A model generated the notes under the pieces. That model worked only from the letters and a program-made list of their open reading frames with translations. It made no database searches and had not been told where the DNA came from. Below, piece after piece: positions 1 to 14,200 of a stretch of 64,000 bases of DNA. The DNA lies in contig CM070625.1 of assembly GCA_036346255.1 (NCBI GenBank), positions 15,337,488-15,401,487 on the forward strand, written 5' to 3'. The position numbers and the translations under genes are program-made. The stretch comes from Ampelocalamus luodianensis. Lineage: Eukaryota > Streptophyta > Magnoliopsida > Poales > Poaceae. How positions within the stretch are numbered: position 1 is the stretch's first letter; each line of letters starts with the position of its first letter.

Positions 1-512
1 GGCTACAACCACCAAGAACATGCCATGCATTTGGAATCTTGTAAGTGACCTGCATGCGTTAGAAAACATAATTTAATGCCTTCTCCCAAATTTTTTTTTT
101 TGTATAAGCAATTTTTTTTTTAAAAAAAAAAACATTTTGTATCGGCAAGTTGGCTCTACTCAAACCTCCACGACATCCAATAATTCACAAATCGAGATGC
201 TTGTGCCACTGGTGTTCCAAGCTGTATCCTTGTTTCTCGGATTGGGCCAAGTAAACAAACAGTAAGGCGAACCCCCGAAATTGACCCAGTTCGCCTCATG
301 ATATGGATGTTATAAACAACACAGCCGAACACGAGCAGTGTCCATAAAACCAAAATAGAAATGCAAAGCTGTTCTTTTCTCTCGATATCACGGGTGGAAT
401 TCGGTCTAATTGTTGCTCACAACGCAGAGCACAATTCACTCTATGGTAGTCAGTAGCCAACACCAGCGGGGGCAGCCAAAGCTAAAAGCACGGGCAGGAG
501 TAAGGACCGTAC

Positions 513-606
513 CGACATAATGCGAGAACCTCTCGAGCTCCTCGACGCGGCCGGCGTCGGACACCACCAGCCGCGGCGCCAGCGCGGCCTCGGGGCCGCC
601 CCTCAT
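513..606 (-). CDS. Probable first coding exon of an unrecognised gene (partial)
   Basis: A GC-rich open stretch starts with ATG at 604-606 and reads MRGGPEAALAPRLVV, then SDAGRVEELERFSHYV. It ends at a good donor (minus strand TCG|GTACGG, exon edge at 513). Composition changes abruptly to AT-rich, intron-like sequence after the donor. The rest of the gene would lie to the left, outside the window. I do not recognise the product with confidence. The acidic/leucine SDAGRVEELERFSHYV stretch looks like a structured N-terminus rather than random coding. Upstream (607-960) is GC-rich and could be the 5' UTR. A longer overlapping frame (482-703) is less convincing because it ignores the splice site. 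Confidence 0.4.
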
Positions 607-971
607 GCCCCCTCGCCTCCCCTCCGCCCGGCGGCGTCAGACGGCCGCGCTCGCGGAGGTCGAGCAGAGGCAGAGCACCGCCAAGTGAGATGACAAGGTG
701 CACGAGCCCACGCCCAAGCCCATCTGGCGTCAGTCAAGACTCGAGAAGGATGCCGATGCGGCGTCAATTGTTTATACGAAACGCTAGCGAGGGAGGGGGA
801 CGACGAGACGAGCAAAGTGAGACCGGGGTAGTGAGTGCGGGGGTTGGAAACTTGGAGCCGGACGGTGGCGTGCTCTACTTCCCTACGGAACTGAATTCGC
901 GGCGGCGATGGCGCGGAATGCGCGGGGAAGACTAAGCGAGGAAGAAAGGCAGGGGAGATTGGGGTGGGGTG

Positions 972-982
972 CGATATATAGT
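972..982 (-). promoter_or_regulatory. Possible TATA box of the left-edge gene
   Basis: On the minus strand the sequence reads CTATATATCGC, about 370 bases upstream of the proposed ATG at 606. The spacing implies a long 5' UTR, so this is only suggestive. The region 983-1570 contains AT-rich, MITE-like sequence around 1190-1330 and no gene that I can support. Confidence 0.25.
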
Positions 983-1570
983 TCGCGGCCTCGCGACGGC
1001 GCACGGGCCCTACATGTCCAGATTCCAGGGTCCGAATTGTCACCGCCATGTGCGATGATCTCTGCTCCTGATGCATCGACAATGTCAACTCATGATCTTA
1101 GCGGGCTTATTGTCCGAGTAGCAAAGGATTATTATCCGTTTGATAACACTGCATGTCACAAAAAAAGAGGTTGTTTTCGGACATTGATATATATTTAGAA
1201 CAAAATAAAATGGTAATATTACAAAAGCATTTTTCAAGATATATCTACACATATCATTTTTCATCTATCTGATTAAAACATTTATAAAAATATAGTTGGT
1301 CAAAGTTCGTCACTTGTGTTTGACTGGTGGGAGTAGGGCAAAAATGTCCCAGATTGTAGATAAAGAAAAAATACAGCTCAATCTAGCACTAATGCAATGT
1401 ATAGGAATTTAAAAGCAAGTAACCAGCGTTGCTCTAATAGCGCTCTAACTTGCAACCTATACAACCTTGAAAAAAAAAAGAACTTATAAACTATACCAAA
1501 TGGATATTTGCTGAAAACAAAGCCTGTGAGCAGATGCATACCTAGAAGGCGCAGTCGCAGGTCAGGTCTT

Positions 1571-1697
1571 CTACTCAAGTTTCTCCTCCCCCAACAACTA
1601 TCAGGCACTAACCTGGTCCAATATGGCGATTCTCCTACTCAAGTTTCTCCTCCCCAACAAGTATCAGGCACTAACCTGGTCCAATATGGCAATATCG
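1571..1697. repeat. 64 bp tandem duplication
   Basis: Two head-to-tail copies of about 64 bases (1571-1634 and 1635-1697) differ at only a few positions. Each contains TATCAGGCACTAACCTGGTC. They lie downstream of the MATH-domain gene, in or beyond its 3' UTR. No coding potential is evident. Confidence 0.8.
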
Positions 1698-2047
1698 CCT
1701 GAAACTGGCAGTAGGAGGCTGGCGCCTGGCACAGCCAGCAACTGACCCAAAAGCCAACCGGTTTGCACCACTTTTTGACGAGACTCGTCAAACCGGGTGA
1801 CCGTTTTTACGGCTCCCAATATTTTTGAAGAACACTAGAACAACGTGAAATAAGGCGTTCAATCAGAAAAGCACTCAAGAACTTATAGCAACTAAACGCG
1901 GCAAACACTTTACAGAATGTATCCCTTTCTTTCCCCTTTTAAAATTAAAAAGTTGCAAATTACAGGCCATGAGAAAGCTCAGACCCAGCACCAACATCTG
2001 TTACAACAAGCATTATTTTGACTGTAAGATTGTATACAGGGATCACA

Positions 2048-2203
2048 TCACCAGCGTCCGTTAGCATGGCGGCGATACACAGATCCTCCGTTTACACCAT
2101 TCGCCAGATTAGTGTAGTCCCCCATCTGGTGGGGCAATCCATTTGTGTTAACTCCAACATTCATCGATGGATTAGGAGGGTATACAGCCAAGGCTTCGAT
2201 GAA
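2048..2203 (-). other. Out-of-frame conserved C-terminal tail of the MATH gene
   Basis: Directly after the MATH gene frame reaches position 2206 the conserved C-terminus continues in a different frame. It reads FIEALAVYPPNPSMNVGV, then NTNGLPHQMGDYTNLANG, and ends VYRRHANGRW before TGA at 2048-2050. This tail resembles the end of relatives as I remember them, whereas the actual frame ends after about 15 unrelated codons at 2161. One missing base around 2204 explains the break. It may be a sequence error or a real truncating allele. Confidence 0.75.
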
Positions 2204-5200
2204 TTCATGTCAGACAAGCCATTGGAATACATATCCAATGAGGGAGCTTGTCTTTCCCTCACCCCTTGAAGAGCGCTCATGTCATAGGCCCTAGGGAATC
2301 CCTCATCATAGTAACGCTCCGTCAAATTAAACCAGCCAGGACTACTAACAGAAACCATTTCCGAATCTGCCAAGTTGCCTCTTAACGAAAATGGCAGACC
2401 AAATGCATGGTAGTCATGACGAATAGACTCTGGCATACTGCCACTGTGCTCCTCGTCGAGCAAATCGTTAATGATGTCAAGGTGTGGAAATTCTTCTGCT
2501 ATTGGCCCCTGTGGTTGCTGCATGACAAAACTGGCAGGAGTCTCAGATTGAAACTGCCTAGGTGGTTGCAGTCCTCCAAACCTGCTGAGTTTTTCTGTTT
2601 CAGTACCCCGTACTTGCTGATAAGTATCATCTTTCCAAGGTTGTTCGTATGCATGACTGTTGGGCATTCGTTGGTAAGGAGAATCATCCCTCCAGAGATG
2701 CTTATTGACATTACTATCACCTTTCCATGGTTGCCAACTATCATGTGCTTCTGACATGACCAACCCAGACATGAATCCATGCCTAGCTGACAACTGATCA
2801 TTCCTTCCAGCAGGAGGCATCATTACTGGCATAGTTGATGCAAATGTTGACAGCGGCTGTGAAAGGGCAGTACCTTGGCCCAGAGAAGCTGACTGATATG
2901 CAAGATTTGCAGAGGTTGTACACAGACCAGGCTTACCAATGATGACATTACGGTAGGTCTGTGGAACATAAGCTGGGGCAGAAGGCGAGGTATGGTTTCC
3001 TGACCTTCCAGTGGCTTCACTCATCGAGCATGAAAGCAACGTGGAAACTTGAACTTGTGGAGTAGCTCGTACGGTTGATCTTGGTGTAGGGAACACAGGG
3101 GCACTTGAAGGCCTCGATGTTGTCACAGCAACCTCAGAAACTGACGCAGATGCGACCTTTATAGAAACAGTCTCTTCTTGAGCTTCTGATTTAACGATGG
3201 AAGAAGTTTGTGGCAATTCTGAGGAAAGTGGAGCAGCTTTATCAACTTGTGGTAATCTTGGGGGGACTGAAATGGATTTATCAACCTGCAGTGATCTTGA
3301 AGGAAGGGAAGCATCTTTAGCACATGTTGGTGATTTGGAGGGAACTGGAGAAGCTATATCAGCTGGTGGAGGTTTTGGAGGAACTGGAGTAGCTTTATCA
3401 ACTGTTGGCGATTTTAGGGGAATTGGAGCTGCTCTATTGATTCGTGGTGATCTTGAAGGAAGAGGAACATCTTTATCTATACCAACTGGAGTTGATTTTG
3501 AGGAATTCGGAGACGCTCTATTGGCTTGCAATGTCGAACTTGTTACATGATCTTTGTTTGAAACTGGATCAACTTTTGTTCTGGCAGGGGCCATACCAGG
3601 CACAGTTTCAGTACTCGTGGTGGCTGGCATGCCTGAGATAGCTTCCTCTGGCACCCAGTTGGTCACAGGGACATCCTTATTTGCTGTTCCATTTGCTTTT
3701 ACATCGGCCGTAACTTCTGAGGAATGCTCTGGGCTCTTCAGAGCATTAGGTGGCTTCTCCAAAGAACTGGATGATGCAACTTCTGAAGAAAGCTCTGGGC
3801 TCTTCAGAGCATTAGGTGGCTTCTCAAAAGAACTGGATGAGGAGGATGACTCGCTTGTCTTTGTTTGAGAATCCATAGCTTCAAAATGAGCTTTGAGAAG
3901 TTTTCTCCCCTCAATATTCTTCTGAAACATGCATAGATAAAAACAGGTTACAGAAAATGAATTGGTTTAAGTTTACTAAACTAACAAGCCCCCAAAATGC
4001 TTCCAATTTCAAAGCAAAAAGACAAGACCCAGGCAGCACATCCATTGCAAGTGAAAACCAAATGGCAATGGAGCAGTTCAGCTTGACCAAAAAAAGCAAG
4101 TATAATCAATTAATCATACCAAATCCATGGACATCATCGACCAGTAAAACACCACACAGGAACTTAGGAAAGAGCCTTACATAACAATTTTGATTTGACA
4201 TATGAGTTTATCTGGACTCAGGACTCTGAATCAACAACCATAGGCATAAAAAAATATGACATTAGCCATTTTACATTTAATTTCGAACCATCGACTTCTA
4301 TAGAATGACAGAAGAGTAATGAGTAAAAAATGAATATTCCAGACAATGAGCATTAACAATATGTATCCCATTCAAAATCAATGCTCATAATTTAGATCCT
4401 TCAAAGCCGCAAAGGTCATGCATTTGTCAAAAATACCAGCAGCTGAACTTCAAACTTCATAACCAAATAAAGGCAAATATTTTTTGAAAGAGTAACTTCA
4501 CCTCATGCAGACGCTGACCCAGCCTACGAAGTTTATCTTTCAAGGTGAGTAGAACAGTATCCTGGTCCAATTTTGGAGCTGTGCCACAGCCACAACTATT
4601 GCGATCTGAACCACCAGTAGAACTTGAGGGAAAACCATCTTCTTCTTCGGCAAAGCTGATAATGCTTGTGCCCTTGATACGCTGATTTTTCCCTCTGCAC
4701 CCAAGTCCAGTTAAAGCAGATGCCAATCTTACAATAAGAACAATGCGAAACTTATATCATAGTGTTCACCAACCTATTTGGTGACGAGTGATTTTTGCTG
4801 TCTGGCAAATTGTTTCCTTTGCTGTGAATACCGTTCATAGCAGCAAAATCAGCTGAAAATGCTGATGAGTTAGCCTTCATAGAGGAGACTCTCTTTCCAT
4901 TCATAGGTCTAGAATTCCTGTCACCTGAGTCTGGTTGACGCACCATTACTGAACAATCAAAATTATCTGGTCCATCTGAAGCACCTTCTTCCAAGGTATC
5001 AACATTTGTTGTCACTTCTTCTGCCTTTTTAGATGGTAAGCCATCACTATCATCAATTGCAATTTCATCATGAAGTCTTTCCAGAATTTTCGCTTCAGAT
5101 TTCTCATCTCTTTCCTTGTCTTTAACCTTACGATTGTTCTTCTTTTGTTTGGCCTGAAAAGGGATTAATTCAAGAAGATCACAAAAGGGGGAAAACACGA

Positions 5201-8200
5201 CAATACAAAAGCAATGAAGGCATCAAGCTATCAACGAGAGCTAAAGGTAAAAAACTAGTGACTTAGAACACAATTGACAACTCAAACTATATATGCAACG
5301 ATCCTACAAAATGTATAGGCTGAGGTTTTGATAATCATAGAAAACTTCAGAACAGCTATATCAGGCACTAAGGGCATGTTTGGATCCCCAGCAAAGCCTT
5401 GCCTCACCTTGCCTTGCAAGGATAGCCATTTTGGTAGTGGTGCTTTGCCAGGGAATCTAGCCCGCGCTGGCGAGGATTTCCCTTGCCCACAATGGAGAGC
5501 CAATTTGGCTCGCTTGCCCTGGCAAGGCTAGCCTCGCCTGGCAAGGCAAGCTAGCTAGAATCCAAACACGCCCTAAAGTATCCATTGAGCAACACACTAA
5601 TCAATGTTCATCCTAATAACTTATTCATCACAAGAAAGAAGGCTGTTCTTCAACAATAGCAGTAGTACAAGACTTCAGAAGATAACTCAATGTTACGAAA
5701 TCAGGACTCAGTGCTAAACTGCTAATATTAGCATCTTGAATATTACGCAAAGGAAAACCATATGGTAGGGTAGCGAAACAGAAGTAAAATCAGTGTTACT
5801 TAAATTGACGAAAGCCAATAACTCTAGGGTATCCTCGCAACAAAAAAAAATAATGCTAGGGTAGCCAGCAGAACATGAAACCATGGTACCAGAAACCAGA
5901 AAGAAAACCATTCCTGGTTAAACTGCGATGGGCTGCTGTATAGCTATTGTCATGGGCATGGGCCCAAGGGAGCTACGGCCATGGGTTATGGGCAGAAGTC
6001 ACTGTTCACATTTACTGTTTGTGAGCATGAACAGTGTCCAGACGGATTAGATTAGTTGTTTCCTTTATATTAGGACTTTATATTAGGAATAGTTAGATGC
6101 ATATCTTCATATTAGGAATGATTAGATGCATATCTTCATATTTAGAAAGTATAGATATTATCTTATCCTTAGTTGATTGGTTGTATTAGATATGATAGTT
6201 TCCATATTGTTAGGGCTTAACCTCATCTATATAAAGAGAGAAGCCGCACCATTCATAAGCAAACAAGAAGAAATAATCTATAGCCTCCCTCAAAGTTGAT
6301 CATCCATCCCAATCTATGGTCCATCCTTTCTCCTAAAACCCCTTCTCCTTCAGGCTTCAGCCGAGCCGTGCCGACCCTCCTCTGTACAGTATTTACCCCG
6401 ATGAACTAAGGTTCATAACAGCTATACATTAAACAGCTCTTTCCAGTTTGAGCAATTTTATGCAAGTTTTGGCTGGACTCCCGGCCAAGTTCAGTACAAT
6501 TCATCATGCTGAGTTTATTAAATTTCTTTTAAAAAGAATAAAAAAACAGGGGCAGGAAATAGATCAAAAACTAGAAGGATTCCAACCAGTTCCCAGCAGA
6601 AACCATATGCAACTTGACTGACTTTTTTAACATCCCAGTGGCTGGTTCCAAGAAGTTCCCACCCGGAAATCGCTCACAGCCACTTGGCAGTAACGGGGAA
6701 GGATATGAAAAGTAAGACACCAATGAAACTGCAAAATTTAGGACACAACTCAAAACTCAAAACATTGTTTTGTCATGCATCTTGGGTGAGATTATTGTTC
6801 CAGAAAACTATAGTCATTAGCTACAGAGTTGCTTCCCTAATGTGGCATTGCTAAATACTAACGACAATATGACATTCAAGATTCAACATAAGAAACTAAG
6901 AGAATAACCTAAGCCTAAGGCGTATGAAGAATATGACCTGCTTTTTCTTTGCACGCTTGTCTTTTTCATTTGCACCACCACCACGCTTCCCCTTCATCTC
7001 ATTTTCAAGAAGCCCTGCTGCCTCCTCCTCACGAATTAGCTCTTCTTGCCTCTTCAAAGCAACAGCTTCTTGGTATGCAACTTCAATACCACTGACACAA
7101 ACAAAATGTACCGAAGCAACAAGTAGTTAGTCACTATTAGAGATATTCAACTACCCAAAATTTATTTTCGAACATAAGAGATGCCTTTAATCTTTTATGT
7201 GTAAAAAACCACAAAAGAAAAATATTTTAGTATTTCTATTGTAATATATTTTGTAAAACCTAAAAATGATATTATAAAAGTATTTTTTTAGACAAATCTA
7301 CTCAAATCATTTTCATGTGGTCAACCTAAATATTCATCAAGATATTATTGATCAAAGATAAAATAGTTTGACTGCACACATTCCAGGACAACACTTATTT
7401 TTTACTGGAATAAGTATTTTATTGCTAATGGTTATAATATAAGTTTCAGTAGAAGAAGATATGGCTTAATATGGGATAAGTACCTTCTAGTACTTTGGGG
7501 AGAATCCAATTCAACCTGAACATTTGAATCAGACCAACTGAGTTAACCCTTCAGCTCTAATTTTCATCAAGTTTCCTTTGTCAATTTTTGTTGTCTGATA
7601 TATAAATCTTGAAAGTTTAAGGGCTAAATAGCTCTATTCGAATGTCCAAAATTTGAATAAACCAGCCCGCAATGCTAGAGGACCAAATAAGTACTTTCCA
7701 TTTCTGTTATTGGCCAAGAAAACAAACTAGATTGAAGTAATAAGATCAAAATACAAAACAATTATTACCTAAATATATGAGAAAGCGCAAATGTTTCAAG
7801 TATCTTCCGACCAAGCTCGGTTAGGAGCCTTTCCTCGCGCTCCATAGAAATTTTGTTAACCTCTCCAGAACTACCATCCTATGAAGATGAGCATAGTTAT
7901 AAATGCTTAGGTGCAACTTCACTGCTAAAGTATAATAAAGGCGTACAGGATTCAAATAAGAACACTAAAGACATAACAATATCATATGATACATGCAAGC
8001 TAACCAATACACAACCTACCGAGATAGTTAGGACAACATAATAACTCCATCCCAAAGCATTTGTTCATACAAACCAACATATCATTTAGAAAATTTCGCA
8101 TACTAGGCTGTTATTAGGGGCTATGTTATCAAGACGCCGCCTAGGCATCCTGGCGCCCCAGGGTGGACACCAGGGATCATCGCCTAGGTCACCCCCGCCT

Positions 8201-11200
8201 TGCCACAGAGCCACCTTGCCGGGACGGCGCAGATCCGGGGGTAGGGGGCGCAAGGCAGCGAGCAAAGCTCGGGGCGGCGCGGTCCGAGCTCGACCGAAGC
8301 GGGTCCGGGTGTCGGGTTGCTCGGGGCGGCGCGCAGCCTGAGCTCGGCTGGCGCGGGGCGGCACAGATCCGAGGGTAGGGGCTCGGGATGGCGACCGGAG
8401 CGCGGTGCGGCGACCGGCCTATGCCGAGGCCGAGGTAGGGGAGGCGCGGCCCGGGGCGGCGCGGTCCAAGCGTCGGGCAGCGCGTGGCAGTGAGCAGATC
8501 TCAGGGCAGCCGAGGCAGAGGAGATCTTGGGGGAGAGAAGAGGCGTGGACGTCGAGGGAGCAGCAGCTAGCCGGTGAGGAGGAAGAAGATGCGAAGAAGA
8601 GCAGAGCTGAGAAGCAAGAAACGAGCCGGAAGAAGATGCGAAGAAGAGGCATCTCGAAGAAGAGGCATCTCAGGAAGGGAAGAGCCCAAGGCAGAGTAAA
8701 GGAGGCTGGTGGGCAGTTGGGTAGCTGGGCAGCTGGGCGAGCAGCTGGTGGAATCTTCCATGTAGCATAATACAAGTATTTTATGGTGTTTTTCACTGGA
8801 TAAACACATCGTCTAATCATCGCCTAGGCGCCTAGGCATCCTGGCACCTCCGGAGCGCCTCGCCTCGCCTTGTCACCGTGACAACTATGATTAGGGGTGC
8901 AAATGGAGCAGATAATTCCCGACCGACCAAGCGACCGAAAGCTTGCAGAGCGAATACGGAAGAGATAAATGGTTATCCGGCACTATCTATGTCCGACTCC
9001 GAGGAAAAAATACGAAATAGGATACGGGATATCCGTCCGTATGTATCTGTATATCAGGTGGCATGAGGAAAGCCTGTTGTAACTTCACATAAGAACAAGA
9101 TAACAAATAGATGGGTTGCTGCATCTGAGTAGGTATAGATACTAAGTGTTTTTCCTTCGTCATCTTAGCGATTAGTCACTCCGTGTTCACTCTGATCGCA
9201 CCTCTACTGTCTAATGTCTTATGTAGAGGTGCAAAAGAAGCGGATAATATCTATCCGACCGACCGAAGACTTGCGGAGTAAATACGGGATGGAGAAATAA
9301 TTATCCGACACTATCCGTATCCGACTCTAGAAAAAAAAAATGAAATAGAATACAGGATGAGCGATATCCGACCATATCCGCCCCGATTGCACCCCTAGCT
9401 GTTATGACCAAAACCGGGAACCTTTCTTTCAAGTTTCAACGAAGGAAAATTTGGACAAGCAACAACAGCTAGGTGTTGTGTATATCACAACAGGTTGTTG
9501 TCCACTCAAGAGCTGTCAAAAACTAGGCTACATCACCAACAGATTGCAAATACAGTAGATAAATAAACTGTATTACCAAACCAGCAGGCACAGATATGAG
9601 ACTAACAACAAAAGTATATCCTAAAAGAATAGATCTAGGAGCAAAAAAAAACTTATATTTACTAAGATGTGTAAACTGAAAAAAAAATCATATTGAAATA
9701 TATCAAAGCACATTATTCCTACCTTCACGCGGCTCTGGGAACATTTGTCATCCTTTAGAGATACAGGTTGACAAGGCAAAGGTTCTAAGGCTGCACTCTC
9801 GAGCAAAGTTATAACATCACCAGCCAAAACAAACATGTCCATATCAACATGGACCATGGGTGCAGGTAGTTCGTCCAAGTCTGCTAATTTCGTTCCCCCT
9901 TTCTTGCCCTTGCTCTGGTATTCGAATGCCTTCAGGCCCGTATACAAAGAGTCCATCACTAACGTTGAAGTAACCTCTTTCTCTACAAAGAAATGCTTCA
10001 CCAATACTTTTAATATGGCATCAGTCTTCTCCCTGGACATGCGATGTCTTGTGCTTGGGTCAATTGCTGACCAGAAGGCACGAAAACTGCAAGGCAAACA
10101 AAGATTTCAACATGTAAAAGTAATAAACAAGCAAGCAACATTAATAACACTAGAAAAGCTAAAAGGTCTAACCTTGACCATCTCATTTTGTCCTCAATGA
10201 GCTTGCTAAGTTTATTTCTTAGTTCCTCAACAAAACGTCGGTAAATTTGCTCTATATTTGTCGTATAGACACGGAGTAATTCTCTTCGATATGGACGATC
10301 AAGGCAACGAAATGGTCTGTCCACCTTCTCCCTTAAATATCAAAATAGCAGTATGATGTTACATGATAGTCCACGCTTGATTTATCAATATCAATATATA
10401 GAAGTAGCTGAGCATAATGATGATTTGCTGGTCCGGATGAGTAACTGAAAGCTAGGAGATTGACCAAAAGAATGAGAAACTGGAACAAACACAATAGATG
10501 CCCACCGTGGGAATATTCACAGTAGAATCAATAGGAATGCATTGCAGGAAGAAACAAAACACTCAAATAAATTGGCAGGCTACCTATAGAATTTTCAAAT
10601 ATTTTGTTCCCGCGATTTGGACATGAAGCAATAATGACGGACATGCTCAAATGAACAAACCTAATAGGTTTCATGAATTAGAAGCACCATGATGAACATA
10701 TTAGCTACCAATCATGAGCATGGACAGGTTAGCTACCTGATAACTTGAACTTGAGCTATGATTTCAAGAACATCGTCGACGAGAAAACCATCCTGAATCT
10801 TTGACAACTCCATAAACTTTTTCCATCCCCAATCATGCTCCTTCTTCCAGAACCTATGCAAAGTATCTACAAAATTTACTTAATTAACACCTGAACATGG
10901 TGACAAGAGTGAACTGTTCAAAATGGCAAAAAGTTTCCTAGGAAGAGACAAACCAAGTTCAGCTCACCTGAGTATTTAATTTTCTTAGGATCTATATTGC
11001 CTACAGCAATAGTGAACTGTGCAAAATGGCTCCATCCTGAAATTGCCATATTAGAATCAGAAATTTAATTGCCCTGGTGTGCCCAAGATAGCAGCAAACA
11101 CGGCAATATCAAACCTGGGAGAAGTTTGTCATGATTAGCAACACAAAGAAACAATGACAGGTGATTGGAGACATCACATCCTTGAGGGTATACAAGAATA

Positions 11201-14200
11201 TACCTACGAAATAACAATTGGGAACAGCATAGGCGTCAGTATGTGGGCATACAGAAAATAACAAATACAAAGCAGAAAATGAGTCAGGAAGCTTTTGGGT
11301 TTGTTTCTAAAGCTCTCAGCAAATCTATAAAGCTTTTTGAAGCTAAAAATGAAAAATCCTTGGTGGCCACAAAAGCCAAAACCACAGGATGTATCATATA
11401 TGTAGAACAAGATACACTATGTTAACAGTTTCTAACAGAATAACTAAAACAGAGCTATCAGGGTTGTGAACTGCCAGTCCTCACTCCTCACCCCCTGCTC
11501 CCCCCCACAACCACCCACATGAAATAAATAAATGTAATAAAAATAAATAAATCTAACATGTCAAAATATTTTGACAATGGCACATAGGAGAAAAAGATTA
11601 TGTAGTGTTCTCCAATCTCCAACTTACTTAGGAGCAGGTGTAATAACCGGCCGGGATCCGGGTGAACAGTAACCGGCCGGGAAATTTCAAATTTGATTTT
11701 GGATTTTTTATTGCATAATACACCTCCTAGGTTGGTTTAAGCATTTTTTATGCTAGATTACATATTGTATGAGCTAAATATGCTAACTTTTGATTTTACC
11801 ATGACATGAAATGTAAAATCGAAAAATTAGGCGTTTCATGTCATGGTAAAATCGAAAAGTTAGACATTTCAAGCCATGATAAAATCGAAAATTGCTAATT
11901 ACCAATTTTCTTTGTTTTCCGGTTTTACCGGTTTTTTCCGTTTTTCCCGGTTTCCGGCTGGGACACATTCGAATTCAATTTTCGTTTGATGAATTTTGCC
12001 CGGTTTTTCCGGTAACCGGCCGGGAACCGTTACCGGGCCCCGAGCAGGATTTTGCCCGGTAACGGTTCTTTGATCCTTGCTTAGGAGGAATGTTTTCAAT
12101 TCAGGGCTCACAGAAAAAGCCTAAGCGGAACCCCTACTTTGTCTCTTCTTCCTTTCCAAGCTTGATGCAGCGTAATCATATTGATAAGCTAAATGCTTAA
12201 CAAAGCCACAAATAATAAAAGTTTGCATTTCTTGGGAAAGAGTCAATATGTCAGCAAAACATGTACATGATAGGCTTTAGGTACATAATTGTACATGATT
12301 CGGGTGCACAGAAAGGAAAAGATAGTGAGACCAAAATTGGCACAATTGTATTCTCTAGACACCTAAACGAGAAAACAAAATTAAATAATAACTATGACAA
12401 CCTAAATAATATATGCAGGATAACTGGATAACTGCCACACAGGAAACAAACTCTTGCATGCAATGTCGTCACACGAGACAAAAAGAAAGTGTAGATGGTA
12501 AACCATAAAGCACTAAAAACCATGCATGATAGGCTGTATCTAACACATTCCAAGTAAAAAGCAATCAGTTCATCAAAACATGTAGGGTAAATGGCAGAAT
12601 TCATCCCCTCAGTGCACAAGTCACATTTGAAACTAGGTCATTTATCAAGACTAATGTTTAAGTTTACTGAAAAAAAAGCAGAAAAGAGAAACATCGTGAC
12701 AATGTTTTGCAACCAATAATCAACAAGAACTTTACCATTTGTAACCACCAGCTTCAAATGGCTCGCTTTTCATTTCTCTTTTCTTCTCCTTTGAAAAATT
12801 TTCAATCCTCCAAGTATACCGCCCGTATAAGTCTGCTGGTTTGGACCCTGAAATAGTAGTTCAGAGAAATGAGCTCGAAACAGGGCAAAAAATAAATAAG
12901 TAAACACTAAACAACTTCCAAAGAAAAGCACAGAATGTCATCTTTGAAAATTAGTTCAACCAATTACATGAAAATTTTGAATCAGGGAAAGAAATTAGAT
13001 TTGTCCATGAAACAAAAGCAAATGTTGACAGTAAAATCAATATAATTTGGGCAAGATGAGCATGCAAATAAACTATTTAAAGACTTATTCCAATTCACTA
13101 CTTTACAAAAAAAAAATAGACTACATCAACGGGGCGACTAATGACATTGTGACGTTGCATAAAATAGAAGGTAAATGAATAATTTCATTGTATAGAGAGG
13201 CAAAGAATAATTCAAAACTCATTTTGTGAAAGCTAATTAAGATGGCCAGTTGAAGGCAGCACGGAGTGACAAACACGGAGCATCAGAAATCATTAAATTG
13301 TATACACAAGATTCAACCAAGTATTAATTGCATGATATCTCTTTAGTAGTTTAGTACCTTCCAAGTTTGAAGTTGTGTTTAGAAAGTGAACTAATTAATC
13401 ATCAGAATAATTGCAGAAGGTAATAATTGAACATTACTTTCAGAAAAAAAAATACTGTGCAATCAACAAGGTACATATGGATACCCTCAACAAAAACAAA
13501 TAAAATGCCGTGATGACATTTTTTTTCTTTACAAGATAGTTAATGGACAAACAGTTTTATATTTATATGATATACATCGAGCTCTAAAATGCATGCGGTC
13601 TGAGTTCGATCATAGTGTCTTGAATCATCTGATATTCTGGTCTAATCATATCGCTATTTATATTTTTTTTCTTTAGTTGCAGATATTAAGATAAAATTGA
13701 ACTTTTCTACATTTATACAATCATGCTTATCAAGTCGTCGACTAGTCGATGAGTCGCTGGAGAAGGACTGACTGGAGGTGGCGACTCGACTTGCGCCGGC
13801 AAGTCGGGCGACTGGTCGACTAGTCGTCGACTTGCCCGTCGACTAGTCGACTAGGCGGAGGCAAGTCGCCTGACTTGGGAGGAGGGACGTGGGGCCCGAC
13901 TGTCAGGAGTGTCCAAGAGATAGAGTGAGGGAGGGCGGAAGGGAGGGCAGACCAAGTCGTCGGCTCGTCGTAGAGCTCCAGTCCAAAGCGCACGCGTGAC
14001 TCCAGTCCAGAGCTCCAGATCCGGTGGCGCCGGCCTGAGGCGCTCTCCGCGCGCCGCCCGCCCTCGCCCCTGGAGCGATCCGATCGTCGCCTTCCTCCTG
14101 CCCCTGAGGCGTGCCAAGTCGTCGCAGTCGCAGCTCGCCCTTCGTCGTTGCCCCTCGGAGGCAAACCAAGTCGTCGCAGACTACCAGCTCTGTCGCCCTT

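Noticed and set aside
2407..3868. Plus-strand open frames opposite the MATH gene's last exon
   Set aside because: They are shadows of the real minus-strand coding exon. Repetitive Gly/Glu-rich composition mirrors its Pro-rich repeats.
8405..8820. Long open frames on both strands (121 and 133 codons)
   Set aside because: They lie inside a GC-rich hAT element, overlap each other and show low-complexity Arg/Ser composition with no domain.
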